Positions 1 through 9,500 of a DNA stretch of 16,867 nucleotides are shown piece after piece (position 1 is the first letter of the stretch; each line of letters opens with the position of its first letter). Source of the stretch: CAG-177 sp964587915 (GTDB lineage Bacteria; Bacillota; Clostridia; Oscillospirales; Acutalibacteraceae); assembly GCA_964587915.1 (NCBI GenBank), contig CAZPMK010000038.1, forward strand, positions 1 through 16,867, written 5' to 3'. Under the pieces are notes generated by a model, which searched no databases, had not been told where the DNA came from, and saw only the letters and a list, made by a program, of their open reading frames with translations. Both the position numbers and the translations under genes were made by a program.

Positions 1-41
1 CTTTTGCTCCGCAAAATCCACCTCCCTCGTCAGAGGGAGGC
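1..41. repeat. Edge of a short palindromic (REP/MITE-like) repeat
   Basis: Two hairpins stand back to back at the left edge. The first pairs TTTTGC (2-7) with GCAAAA (11-16) around a 3-nt loop. The second pairs CCTCCCT (21-27) with AGGGAGG (34-40) around CGTCAG. From memory, short palindromes of this type (AGGGAGG arms next to a variable palindrome) are common intergenic repeats in gut clostridial genomes. The element is probably cut by the window edge, so its full length and any terminal repeats or target duplication cannot be seen. Confidence 0.5.
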
Positions 42-306
42 TAACTAAATCCAGCCTTTAATCTCAAAAACACCCTCAGAAATATAGTCGCTCTGCCGCC
101 GCTCCAAGGCGGTGAGGTGAAGTCGTGCAAGGATTGCGGTTTTCGGGTCAAAAAGCCGTTAATTTCAGTCCGTGAGGACGGGATAATCATTATTCATTCC
201 ATCAATTAAAAGAGCTAAAAAGCGTTATTTTCGGCAAATAAAGCAACAAAAAATTCATCTGTTCGTCTGTACATAAACAGAGGCAGAATTGTCCCGAATT
301 TTACGC
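42..306. other. Non-coding stretch downstream of the giant repeat protein
   Basis: No open reading frame with a ribosome binding site is visible on either strand. The only structure seen is a small hairpin at 96-112 (CCGCC/GGCGG, flanked by CCTCA and TGAGG that can extend it) and a GTCC-GTGA-GGAC mini-hairpin at 168-179. Neither is followed by a T-tract. It is probably spacer between the terminator at 307-341 and whatever lies to the left. Confidence 0.5.
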
Positions 307-341
307 AAAAAAAGAGCCGCAGGAGCAAGCCCCTGCGGCTC
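307..341 (-). terminator. Intrinsic terminator of the InlB-repeat gene
   Basis: Read on the minus strand, a perfect 10-bp GC-rich stem (GAGCCGCAGG paired with CCTGCGGCTC, 314-323 and 332-341) with an 8-nt loop is followed directly by seven T residues (307-313). It lies about 33 bp after the stop codon of the 2005-residue gene. This is the textbook form of a Rho-independent terminator and marks the end of the transcription unit. Confidence 0.92.
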
Positions 342-374
342 AAGGTTATTTAGTTTTTGCGAACTGTTCTGCGA

Positions 375-3300
375 TTAAGCAACGGTGCAAGTGGTATCCA
401 CTGCTGTTGACCACTTGTTGCCGCGAGCCTCTGCCGAAACATCAAGGTTGCCGGAAGTATTCAGTCTGCATCTGATCGTCCAGGTCAAGGTTCCGTCGTT
501 GTTATCAACGCAGCTCTTAACATTTGAAGAAGTCTGGAGATAAGTCGATGCCTTGCCGCTAACAGTGAGACGTACTCTGGTTGCATCGTTGGTAGTAACA
601 ACAACGAATTCACCGTATCCGCCCTTATTAACGCCTTCAGGAGCAGTAACGCTGATTACACTGTAAGGAGCTTTACCTGCAACAGGTGACTCAACTTCTG
701 CGTACTTCGTAATCTTAATGTTGTAGGAATAGTTGCTGTCAATCCAGCTCGTACCGTCAACCTTGCGATACTGGAACTTCCAGGTCTCGGTCTTCTCATC
801 CTCGTTACCGGGATAGGAGAATCTAACCTTAATTGACCATGTTCTTGTACCGTCGTTGTTTTCGGTAACGGTGCAATTGTCGATTGCAACCTCAGTTGAG
901 TATGCGATAGTGGTAAGAGAGCCGTCAGCTTCTGTTCTTACAAGTCTTACTCTGTTAACCTTATTGGAGGTGGTAAGAGTGAAGGTGATGTAGTCACCGC
1001 GGGTAACGGTGGTATTGGAAGCTGCTGCAGATGAGAAGTCATTAGGATCGATGGGCTCCACATCATAGATGAGAGTATACTCATATGCGCTATCCATGGG
1101 CTCCCAAGAATCGTCGGAATGCATAATCTTTGCACGTACTTTGTAAGTACCTTCGGTAAGAACTGCTCTAAGACCCCAAATCTCATATGCGGTAGATGTT
1201 GAGCCGAGAGCAACTTCCTGTCCTGCTGCATTGTAAGCCTTGATTGAGTAGATACCCGTGGTCTCAGGCTCATCTATCAGGACAAAATCATCATTTCTGT
1301 CATACTGCCAGTAGAAGGTTCTGCCCTCATTCGTGATCTCGAGCTTAATCGGGCTGCCGTTAACCTTGATTTCGTAGTTAGCGGTCTGTCTGCCGTAAAC
1401 GTTCGGAGTAACTCTCGTTATATCCTGAACGGCGCAAGTGCCGAGATCCTGCTCCCATACTGCAAGGAAGGTGATTCCTTCAGTCTTCATGGTGCCAAGG
1501 TTGTCAATAACGGTCTTGCCGTCGGTTGACCAGCCCTTGAATGTGAAGTTGGGTCTGTCGGGATTGGTATCAGGCTTAACGATAGCGGCATCAAACTTCG
1601 TGGGAACATCCTTGGAAGCTGTGCCTGACCATGAACCGCCGTTTGCATTAAATACTGCATCGTAGGTCTTGGCCTCGTATACAGCCGTATAGGTTGCACC
1701 ATTCTCGGTCATGGCGACAAGTTCGCCCTCTTTCCAGCCCTTGAAGGTGTAACCGAGCTTCGTGGTGTCGGGAGCAATGGGAACCTCACCGAATTTGGTG
1801 GGAACATCGGTGGGCACACCGTCAATGATGAATTTTGCATTGTAGGTATTAACAGTCCACTTTGCGGTGATGACTGTGTCATACGCGGGCATGGTTGCGG
1901 GGATAACCTTATCCCAGCCGTTGAACGTATAACCGGTCTTGGTGGGATTGGAGGGCTCGGTTATTGAAGCACCGTAGTCCTTCTTGATAGCGGGAACTTC
2001 TGTTGCACCCTCACCGGTAACAAATGTGATGGTGTACTGATTTACAGTCCACTTTGCGGTGATGGTCATGTTCTCTGCGGGTATGGTGGTCGGGAATTCC
2101 TTATCCCAGCCTGTGAACGTATAACCGGTCTTGGTGGGATTGGAGGGCTTAGTAACCGAGTCACCATAGTGTCCGCTGATGTTGGGGATGTCGTTTCCGC
2201 CATCGGTATCGATGGTGATGGTATAGGTATTAGGCGTGAATATAGCATTTGCGCTAAAGTTCTTAGCAGGCATCGTCGCGGGAATGGTTTCGCTCCACCT
2301 TAAGAAGGTGCTGCCGGTCTTCTCGGGATCTTTTACCGAGGAAATAGCCTGCTCATAGTAATAGGTTGTATCCTTAACAGTTGCACCGTCAGAAGTGAGC
2401 TTGAAGCTGTACTTGTTACGCTCAAGGTATACATTGAATACCGTTGAACCGTCGCCTGCAACAGTGCCTTCGATGTTACTCTTAGCTGCGTCGAACTTAA
2501 ATCCTGTGGGCTCGCTGTAAGTCACGCTTACTTCCTGACCTGCAGTAGCATACGGTTTATCCGTCGATGTGGGAGCTTCAGGATATTCTCCGTCGGTACC
2601 CATTACATAGGTATTAACCGTGTAGCTGACTGCACCTGCACTGTATTTTGCAGTGTAGGTTGCACCGTTCTCGGTCATGGGTGCAAGTGTGGGCTCCCAA
2701 CCGATGAATGTGTAGCCTGCAAGAGACGGAGTTTCGGGGCAAGCGGGAATAGTACCGTAATTGGTCATAACCGTAATGGTCTTGCCATCCTCGGAGACAG
2801 TATCTTTATCTGCGAAAGCACCGTCGCCTGCCTTGAATTCTGCAGCGTACTGATTTACGGTGTAAGAACCGGTAATCTCGATGTTGGCTGCGGGCATGGT
2901 TGCGGGCAAAGTGCTAACTACCGAGCCGTCAACCTTAATGGTCCAGCCGGAGAATGTATAGCCGGTCTTGGAAGGTTCGGAACGAAGCGTAATGCTGTCG
3001 CCGAAGTTCTTGGATTCAACATCGCCGTACTGCTCGCCGTCAATCTTATAGGTGATGGTGTAGCCTTCAGCGGTGTAGCAAGGTACAAATGTTACATTGC
3101 CAGTAACGGTGTACGGGAAGGTGACGAAATCGCCCTGACCGTCAATCTTCCAGCCGTCGAAGCGATAGCCTTCTCTGATGTCTGCATTGGGAACATCGTT
3201 GACGGAGATAACATTATTGTAATTCTTGGTATAAGACTTAAACGGATCGGTGCCTTCGTTGTAATGAGCAAAGATTACAGTGTAATCAATTGCTGAAAGC

Positions 3301-6300
3301 ATACCGAAAACTTTGATGTTCTCTGCGGGCATCTTTGTGTATGTGCAATCCCATCCGTTGAATGTATAGCCTGCAGGAATCTTATCTGCCGCGGGATTCG
3401 TGAGAAGAGTGATATTCTCATCATACTTATATGTCTGAGTATTGTATGCAGCCTCACCGTTATTATATGCAGTCTCGGAGATATAATAGGTGATTGTGTA
3501 TGTCTTCTCGACAAGTGTTGCGTTGAGGATGAGATCTCTTGCGGGCATCTCATTGGGATTGGGAAGCGTCCAGCCGGAGAAGTCATACTTCTTCGAGTCA
3601 TATTCGTACTCGGGAGCTACTATGGCAGCACCGTAATTGAACGGAACTGTGCTGTATACTTCATCGTTAATCTTGAATATTACGTTGTAAGTATTAGTAG
3701 TCGAGCTGGCATAAACATTGACATCGTTAGCGGGCATCTTCATGTCCTCGGGGAATCCGGTCCACACGGAGATATCTGCCTTACCTTCTTCCTTGTAAGT
3801 CCAAGGAGTGATAGTTGCACCGTAATCATAATCTTCGGTGTGTTTAATTTCGCTGTCAACATAGTAGGTAACTTTATAGGTGTTGATAACGAAAACTGCC
3901 TCGTAGGTTACAGCTTCGCTGAACTTAACCTTACCTTCGCTGAAATCAACTTTAGTTGTGGTTCCCTTAACAACCCAATGTTTGAAAGTATAACCTGTCT
4001 TCTCGGGATCAGCAGGAGGTACAATGGAGGCACCTACATCACCCGTTTTGGGAGTCGTCTCGCCGTCAGCCTCGAAGTTAACGGTTATCTTTTTGGTTCT
4101 ATAAGTTGCATAGTATTCGGTATCCTTTGCGGGAACGGTTGTGGGAGCTGCATCACCATTTGCATCAACCCAACCAACGAATTCCTTGCCGGTTACTTCG
4201 GGCGGAGTGGGGAAGCTGATAGCGGTGCCATAAGTCTGGTAGCCTTCATCGAGGATTGCGCCGTCCCAACCGTCGATACCTAAGAATGTAAGGTAATAAT
4301 CCTTAGGTGCCCACTTAGCATAAACCGTTACACTCTCGGAGCCAAGGGTAATGGGCCATGTTACAGGCTTAGTATTTGCCTTATCATAGGTCCATTCTAC
4401 AAACTCATAGCCCGTTGCGGGAGTGGGATTGTCAATTGCAGAAATGGGAGTGGCGGTCGTACCGGTCTTTGAACCAAGATAGGTATCACCGTCGTAGAAG
4501 TTAACAGCAAGTTGATTTGCTTTAAATACTGCGATGAAGTCCTTGCCTTCGGTATCCATTTTGCCAAGGTTGGCAATAACGGTCTTACCGTCGGTTGACC
4601 AGCCTTCGAAAGTATAGCCACTATTAGACGGATCCTTCGCAGGTGCTGTGATGTTCTGATCAAATTCAACATCAACAGCTTCATAAAGATCGGTCTTTGC
4701 CGCATCCTTATAGAAGTTTGCCTTATAAGTATTTGCCTTGAATGATGCGTAGAAGGTTACATTGCCGTCAACAGTATGTGTTGAGGGGATTGCATTGCCT
4801 GAACCGTCAACCCACTTTTCGAAGCTATAACCTGTCTTTTGGGGGGTGGAGGGAAGGGTATATGCACCGTTAAAGTTGACACTACCGGTCTGATGAATGG
4901 CACTGCCGTTCATGAATGTAACGGTGTAGGATTTTGCAGAGTAAACAGCATAATAGGTAACATCACTTGTACCCATCTTCGTCGGGAATGTTACATTTGC
5001 AGCAGTTGCATCGGAGGCGGTTGCCCAGCCGAGGAAGTTGTAACCGGTCTTCGAGGGATCTGTGGGCTTGGTGATGTCGTTACCCTCAAGAACTGTCTGC
5101 GTAGCATGGGTTTCGGAGCCGTCCATAAATTTAGCGGTATGAGATGCTATTGCATTAAATACTGCATAGTAGGTAAGATCGGAGGTTCCCATGGTCTGCG
5201 GGAATGTAACGGGAGTTCCGTTCTGAGTGGTTGCCCAACCTGCAAAGGTGTAGCCGGGGGCGGGAGTGGGAGCAGTCGCAGGAGCGTTGAAGGTTGCACC
5301 CTCAGCAACGGTGAGAGGAGAATCATACTGATCGCTGCCGTTCATGAATGTAACGGTATGAGTGGCAGTTGTTGAACCGCCGGCACTGCCAATCTTAAAC
5401 TGCTGCTGATAATCATCAATAACCAACATATCGTCAGTATACCATGTGTTGTTCTTATTTGATGTCTTTTTAGTATTTTTGGGAATCGTAGCGTCGTAGT
5501 AAATATTTGCATACGTAGGCGGAGCATTATAACCGGGACCTTGGAATGCTCTCGACAAATCATCGAACATCGTGCTGAGCGTTCCGTCGGTAAGATCGTC
5601 TCTTACCATAATTTCCCACTCAAATATCGGTTTATCTTGATCAAGATAATACAGTTGCGTATCACTGGCACCTCTGGTCAAATTGAGACGGACATAATCC
5701 ATCTCTTTTGTTATCAGATGGTTGTCGGTAAAAACCTTGCTGCTGTATGTATCGCTACTTTTTGTCCATGTAAGATAGTCCGAGCAATTCCACGGCATCC
5801 AGTTAATATATCCAGAAACTGTAGGAGTTGCATATTCATAGTTGCTTACTGTGTATCCCGTAAGGCCATCGGTAGTTTCGTGCAGTGGTTTTCCTCTAAA
5901 TATTTCGGCGGGATAACCGGCGGTATCATACTTATTGTATTCCTCGCCGTAAATGCCTCCATCGCTGGCACCTGCCTTGGGTGCTGCCAACCAACCGGTT
6001 GCCGTTCCGTTAGAAATATCGAAAAAGTTTCTGTCGAAAATATAGTCCGTTTCAAAAACTTGGCCCGGGAAAGACGACTTTATATAGAAGCGTACTTTCA
6101 GTTTATCGCCGGGAGAAACGATGTGGTCGGTGGGAGTGCCGTCTGCTTCAAGAAACTCGACAGCATAATAAATAAATCCACCTTTTCCTTTTGTTCCTGC
6201 TACCTGCTCTCCTGACGTATCGGTGTATCCATACTCAGCGATAAGCTCATCGTAAGTTTTGATTTTTGTTGTGTACGATGTAAAAGTCGCCGCTGATGCG

Positions 6301-6392
6301 TCAACGGTGAAAACGCCGCCGAGCATCGAGAACATTCCGAGCACCATGGTGAGAACAAGGAATGAACTCAAAAAACGCTTAAATTTTGACAT
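375..6392 (-). CDS. Giant secreted InlB B-repeat protein with cohesin-like N-domain
   Basis: This 2005-residue protein is exported and probably works outside the cell in adhesion or scaffolding; no enzyme motif is visible. The start chosen is ATG at 6392, 11 nt after AAGGAGG. An in-frame ATG at 6431 lies before that SD and would put a charged tail in front of the signal peptide. Residues 1-34 are a Sec signal peptide (SKFKR, hydrophobic core, DASA-A cut). Residues about 35-340 are a unique domain containing VSPGDKLKVRFYI and later PIFEWEIMV, reminiscent of cohesin-like beta-sandwiches. Residues about 344-1648 are roughly 18 InlB/Listeria-Bacteroides repeats (Flg_new family), marked by GYTFxGW and TYYAVF-type motifs. 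Residues 1649-2005 form three related Ig-like domains, the last two sharing an NNDGTxTWxI motif. No LPXTG, SLH, dockerin or membrane anchor is seen at the C-terminus. It lies downstream of the dockerin gene and may be co-transcribed. The family call is firm; the function is inference. Confidence 0.9.
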   Translation of the reverse strand: MSKFKRFLSSFLVLTMVLGMFSMLGGVFTVDASAATFTSYTTKIKTYDELIAEYGYTDTSGEQVAGTKGKGGFIYYAVEFLEADGTPTDHIVSPGDKLKVRFYIKSSFPGQVFETDYIFDRNFFDISNGTATGWLAAPKAGASDGGIYGEEYNKYDTAGYPAEIFRGKPLHETTDGLTGYTVSNYEYATPTVSGYINWMPWNCSDYLTWTKSSDTYSSKVFTDNHLITKEMDYVRLNLTRGASDTQLYYLDQDKPIFEWEIMVRDDLTDGTLSTMFDDLSRAFQGPGYNAPPTYANIYYDATIPKNTKKTSNKNNTWYTDDMLVIDDYQQQFKIGSAGGSTTATHTVTFMNGSDQYDSPLTVAEGATFNAPATAPTPAPGYTFAGWATTQNGTPVTFPQTMGTSDLTYYAVFNAIASHTAKFMDGSETHATQTVLEGNDITKPTDPSKTGYNFLGWATASDATAANVTFPTKMGTSDVTYYAVYSAKSYTVTFMNGSAIHQTGSVNFNGAYTLPSTPQKTGYSFEKWVDGSGNAIPSTHTVDGNVTFYASFKANTYKANFYKDAAKTDLYEAVDVEFDQNITAPAKDPSNSGYTFEGWSTDGKTVIANLGKMDTEGKDFIAVFKANQLAVNFYDGDTYLGSKTGTTATPISAIDNPTPATGYEFVEWTYDKANTKPVTWPITLGSESVTVYAKWAPKDYYLTFLGIDGWDGAILDEGYQTYGTAISFPTPPEVTGKEFVGWVDANGDAAPTTVPAKDTEYYATYRTKKITVNFEADGETTPKTGDVGASIVPPADPEKTGYTFKHWVVKGTTTKVDFSEGKVKFSEAVTYEAVFVINTYKVTYYVDSEIKHTEDYDYGATITPWTYKEEGKADISVWTGFPEDMKMPANDVNVYASSTTNTYNVIFKINDEVYSTVPFNYGAAIVAPEYEYDSKKYDFSGWTLPNPNEMPARDLILNATLVEKTYTITYYISETAYNNGEAAYNTQTYKYDENITLLTNPAADKIPAGYTFNGWDCTYTKMPAENIKVFGMLSAIDYTVIFAHYNEGTDPFKSYTKNYNNVISVNDVPNADIREGYRFDGWKIDGQGDFVTFPYTVTGNVTFVPCYTAEGYTITYKIDGEQYGDVESKNFGDSITLRSEPSKTGYTFSGWTIKVDGSVVSTLPATMPAANIEITGSYTVNQYAAEFKAGDGAFADKDTVSEDGKTITVMTNYGTIPACPETPSLAGYTFIGWEPTLAPMTENGATYTAKYSAGAVSYTVNTYVMGTDGEYPEAPTSTDKPYATAGQEVSVTYSEPTGFKFDAAKSNIEGTVAGDGSTVFNVYLERNKYSFKLTSDGATVKDTTYYYEQAISSVKDPEKTGSTFLRWSETIPATMPAKNFSANAIFTPNTYTITIDTDGGNDIPNISGHYGDSVTKPSNPTKTGYTFTGWDKEFPTTIPAENMTITAKWTVNQYTITFVTGEGATEVPAIKKDYGASITEPSNPTKTGYTFNGWDKVIPATMPAYDTVITAKWTVNTYNAKFIIDGVPTDVPTKFGEVPIAPDTTKLGYTFKGWKEGELVAMTENGATYTAVYEAKTYDAVFNANGGSWSGTASKDVPTKFDAAIVKPDTNPDRPNFTFKGWSTDGKTVIDNLGTMKTEGITFLAVWEQDLGTCAVQDITRVTPNVYGRQTANYEIKVNGSPIKLEITNEGRTFYWQYDRNDDFVLIDEPETTGIYSIKAYNAAGQEVALGSTSTAYEIWGLRAVLTEGTYKVRAKIMHSDDSWEPMDSAYEYTLIYDVEPIDPNDFSSAAASNTTVTRGDYITFTLTTSNKVNRVRLVRTEADGSLTTIAYSTEVAIDNCTVTENNDGTRTWSIKVRFSYPGNEDEKTETWKFQYRKVDGTSWIDSNYSYNIKITKYAEVESPVAGKAPYSVISVTAPEGVNKGGYGEFVVVTTNDATRVRLTVSGKASTYLQTSSNVKSCVDNNDGTLTWTIRCRLNTSGNLDVSAEARGNKWSTAVDTTCTVA
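1449..5363 (-). repeat. Array of about 18 InlB B-repeats
   Basis: This coding repeat array has units of about 65-80 codons, each ending in an aromatic G-Y-x-F-x-x-W core followed by a strand such as TYYAVF or VTAKW. Some units are degenerate, for example GKEFVGW, KYDFSGW and a unit reading TGFKF that lacks the Trp. Neighbouring units at 1909-1957 and 2101-2149 differ at only 2 of 49 bases, so at least part of the array has been recently duplicated or homogenised. B-repeats are small beta-grasp-like spacer or adhesion modules in Gram-positive surface proteins. Confidence 0.85.
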
Positions 6393-6410
6393 TAGCTCAT
6401 TTTCCTCCTT
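6390..6410 (-). promoter_or_regulatory. SD and two-codon ORF overlapping the giant gene's start
   Basis: On the minus strand AAGGAGG (6404-6410) is followed after 3 nt by ATG AGC TAA, whose stop overlaps the start of the main gene (TAATG, 6390-6394). The main ATG is 11 nt from the SD, longer than ideal, and the two-codon ORF's ATG is closer than ideal. This supports ATG 6392 as the real start. Ribosomes might start on the dipeptide ORF and re-initiate; whether this happens cannot be told from sequence. Confidence 0.6.
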
Positions 6411-6469
6411 ATTTATGATCACAATTTTCATTGTGCTTCATCCTGTTATAATTGGATAAGTAAGAGGCT

Positions 6470-6503
6470 TTGCAGTGTCGGTAATTGTTTGCCGACACTG
6501 CAA
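6470..6503. other. Perfect 12-bp hairpin between the two giant secreted genes
   Basis: TTGCAGTGTCGG (6470-6481) is a perfect inverted copy of CCGACACTGCAA (6492-6503) with a 10-nt loop. On the minus strand it falls 8 nt after the stop of the dockerin gene. It is not followed by a T-tract on either strand, so it is not a standard intrinsic terminator. It may be an mRNA 3'-end stabiliser, a processing site or a partial terminator that lowers expression of the downstream gene. No convincing promoter was found in the remaining intergenic sequence. Confidence 0.65.
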
Positions 6504-6511
6504 CTATTTAA

Positions 6512-9500
6512 TTATTCTGCGTAAATTAGCTCGCCATCTTCAATCTGACTGATATCTGCACTTGATGAGAAATAGTCATAATAGTTACTATAGTCAACCA
6601 TATCGACAGAACCGTCGAAATCTGTATCGGCACCATAGTAATTCTGCTTCAAGGTATCATCATATTCCCAGTCTTCGCCACTATAAAAGTCATAAATCAT
6701 GCCTTGATCTGTACCATCAATAGTACCATCGCCATCTATATCGCCGCGAAGAACTATCATGTATATGCTAATTTCATCAGTATCGGTGTCAGTTATAACG
6801 ATGAGCGAGCCGGTACCGTAGCCGTTTTCAGATTCGACAAAATCAAACTCAAAGTTCTCCGGTGCCGCATCCACATCGATGATTGTTTCAACACCTTCTA
6901 CTCCATCTTCAGGAATGCCGAAAATCAATCCCGTAACATAATCATCATATTCTTCTATGTAAGGTGCATCGACCTCACCAAACAAAATTTCTTCGCTGTC
7001 GATCCAAGGTGAATAATAATGTAACTGACCCTCGGTGCTATAATCGCAATCCGTGAGCAAGCTCCACGTTGACGACTCGTCACCACCTGAAGTGTCATAT
7101 TCAAGACCATTAATCGCCTTATTAAGAGCAGCTGCTGCGGCGTCGATCTTAGCAGCGTTTTCGTCACTTCTTGCAAGGTTTCTGTCCATGTTGACAGCGG
7201 CCGTGTAAGCATTATAGAAAGCGGTGTAAGAATCAGCGGTATATTGTGTGTTCTCCGAGGGATCGTTGGGATTCTCAAAGATCTCCTCAGCACTTGCTAT
7301 CGCAGCATCAAGCTGTGTATAGTCGGAGCCTTGAACAAGTCTCTTCCAGCTTTCGATGAGGTTGCTCATCGCTTCATTTACCATTGAGGGCTTAAGGTCT
7401 GTGGGATCTGTTGCAGATCCGGCATCCATAGCGTTGACTCTTTGAGCGAAAGCACAAGCTCTCTCATATGCTTCCCAAGTCTTTGCTGAATAGTAGGATG
7501 CACCGCCTGCATTAACGCCGGAGTTTGCACCAATGCACATATCAATAGCCTTTTGGAGCTTTGATTTGTCTGCTACAACTCTGATAAGGCGTCCGCCGGT
7601 GAGCTGAAGCATATGGATAGCATAGGTAGCTTCAATTGAGCTGATTGCACCCTTGTTTGCTTCATTCTCGTCATAAGCCTTGACGGATTCATCAAAGGCA
7701 ATAAGCTCATCCTCGGTGTAATCCTCGTCGAGCGGGGTGTTAATGTAGAATCTCTGAGAATTGATGAGGTTGTTTGCTCTGTTTCTCGCTGTTCTGTAAG
7801 CGTTGAACGTATGGGGAACGAAGTCACGCATACTGAAGAACGGATAGTCGGGATCATCATACTCGATGAATTCCTTATAATAATAGGTATTGCCGTTTTC
7901 TTTGTATTCAACTCTTGTGAAGTCGGTGCCGCCGTTGACAGCTGCAAGTGCTCTCTCGATGCTTTCAACACCTGCACTGACAGCGTGCTCATCGAGAGCC
8001 TCGATTGCATCGCTGAGAGCGGTTGCATACTGCTCATAGAGGTTTTCAAAGCCGGCATTCTTACCATTCACGATATCGTTCTCGAATGTAGCACCGTTCT
8101 TCGGCTTAAGAGCAAGGAACGCCGCCTTATTCAATGCCGCCGTATAGTTATCCCAAAGGGTGTTAACTGCAGCACCGGACTCATAGTCGCCTCTCTGACG
8201 GTTAGCGGAAATCGCTCTGTCAACGATTGATTCGAGGTTGTAATCGTTGTAGATGTGAACATTGACGGGAACACTCTTGTTCGTTCCGCCGACATTAACT
8301 GTTGCGGTCATGGTATACTTACCGGTGGGTACGCCGCCGTTATCGCCGTCGGGGATTCTGTTTCCTTCGTCATCAAGAATGTATTTGCCTTCTTCGTCTT
8401 TCTTGTACTCGGGCTCTACTCTCTTGTAGTCGACCTGTTCGCCGGCTTCATTTGTTGTCTGAGCAATTGCGAACGGGTTAAGGAAGTATGTACCGCCCTT
8501 GCCGTTCATGCTGACGGAGATTTCATTATCTCCCGTGGAGTCGTTCGGAATTTCTCTGAGCATCGCAAAAGGCCATGCAGTGTTGCTGTTGGAAACGCCC
8601 GTTACTTTTGCGGATACCTTTGTGATTTCGGAATCATCAGTCTTTTCGTTTACATTGTTATCGACAACACGGATAGAATGTCCGTTGACGCTGCTTGCAA
8701 GAGACTTGCCGCTCTTGACATAAATTTCGGATTCATACCTGATTGTACGATTGTCGGCAACATCGAGCTTCACTTCGATGGAGTCGTCGTCCTTTTCTTT
8801 GCCTGCCTCTGCAATGTAGCAGTATGAGGTGTTGGTAAGCTCAGCACCGCCGCCGAGATAAGAACCGTCCTCAACCTTTACCTTGTAGGTAATCTTCAAC
8901 TCGATGAGCTGACCTACCTGAACATTGGAAAGCGTAACCTTTGCACTCTCACCACCGGCAAGGTTTTTGCCGCTATTAAGACCGGAAACGCCGACTGTTT
9001 GTGCGGTTGAACCGTCGCTGTAGTGAACGATTGCGTTTGCACTGACAATTTCATAAGAATAAAGGCTGTCAAGAGTAAATTCGCCGTACTTATTGACATA
9101 AGAGGTGTTAACACCGCTTGAGCCGTTGTAAACAAGGAACTCGGGGTTACCGTCCTTTAACGAAAGAACGGAGGGCATGTAGTTTTCAAGCTCTTTGAAT
9201 TTCTGATCCTCGTTGAGGTCAAGAATCATACAAACAACAGGAAGTGCAACCTTTGCGATTTCTCTGCCTCTGCCCTGAATTTCCACACCGTTTGTCTTGC
9301 CGTCGAACTTGTTGGTGCCGAGTATCTTGAGAAGGTCACCAACCATGTTACCGAGCATGGTGTTGTCGAGAATGGCAGCAAAGTCTTCTGCACCGTTCTT
9401 GAATACATTGGGGAAGAGAAGATCGAATACACCTTCAAGAAGGCTGATAATGATGGGGATACCCGTCATAGTTGCAAATGCACCGTTCGGGTTTCTCTTG

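Noticed and set aside
1449..5363. CRISPR array
   Set aside because: The periodicity is that of diverged protein repeats of about 65-80 codons in an open frame, not short identical repeats with unique spacers.
4839..5375. Plus-strand ORF of 178 codons, glycine- and cysteine-rich
   Set aside because: It is the antisense shadow of repeated coding sequence; its composition reflects the B-repeats on the other strand.
5541..6215. Plus-strand ORF of 224 codons opposite the InlB-repeat gene
   Set aside because: It lies wholly within a well-supported coding frame on the other strand and shows no recognisable domain or start signal.
6393..6431. Longer N-terminus for the InlB-repeat protein, starting at ATG 6431
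   Set aside because: It places charged residues ahead of a complete signal peptide, ignores the strong AAGGAGG located inside this stretch, and has only a weak AGGA upstream.
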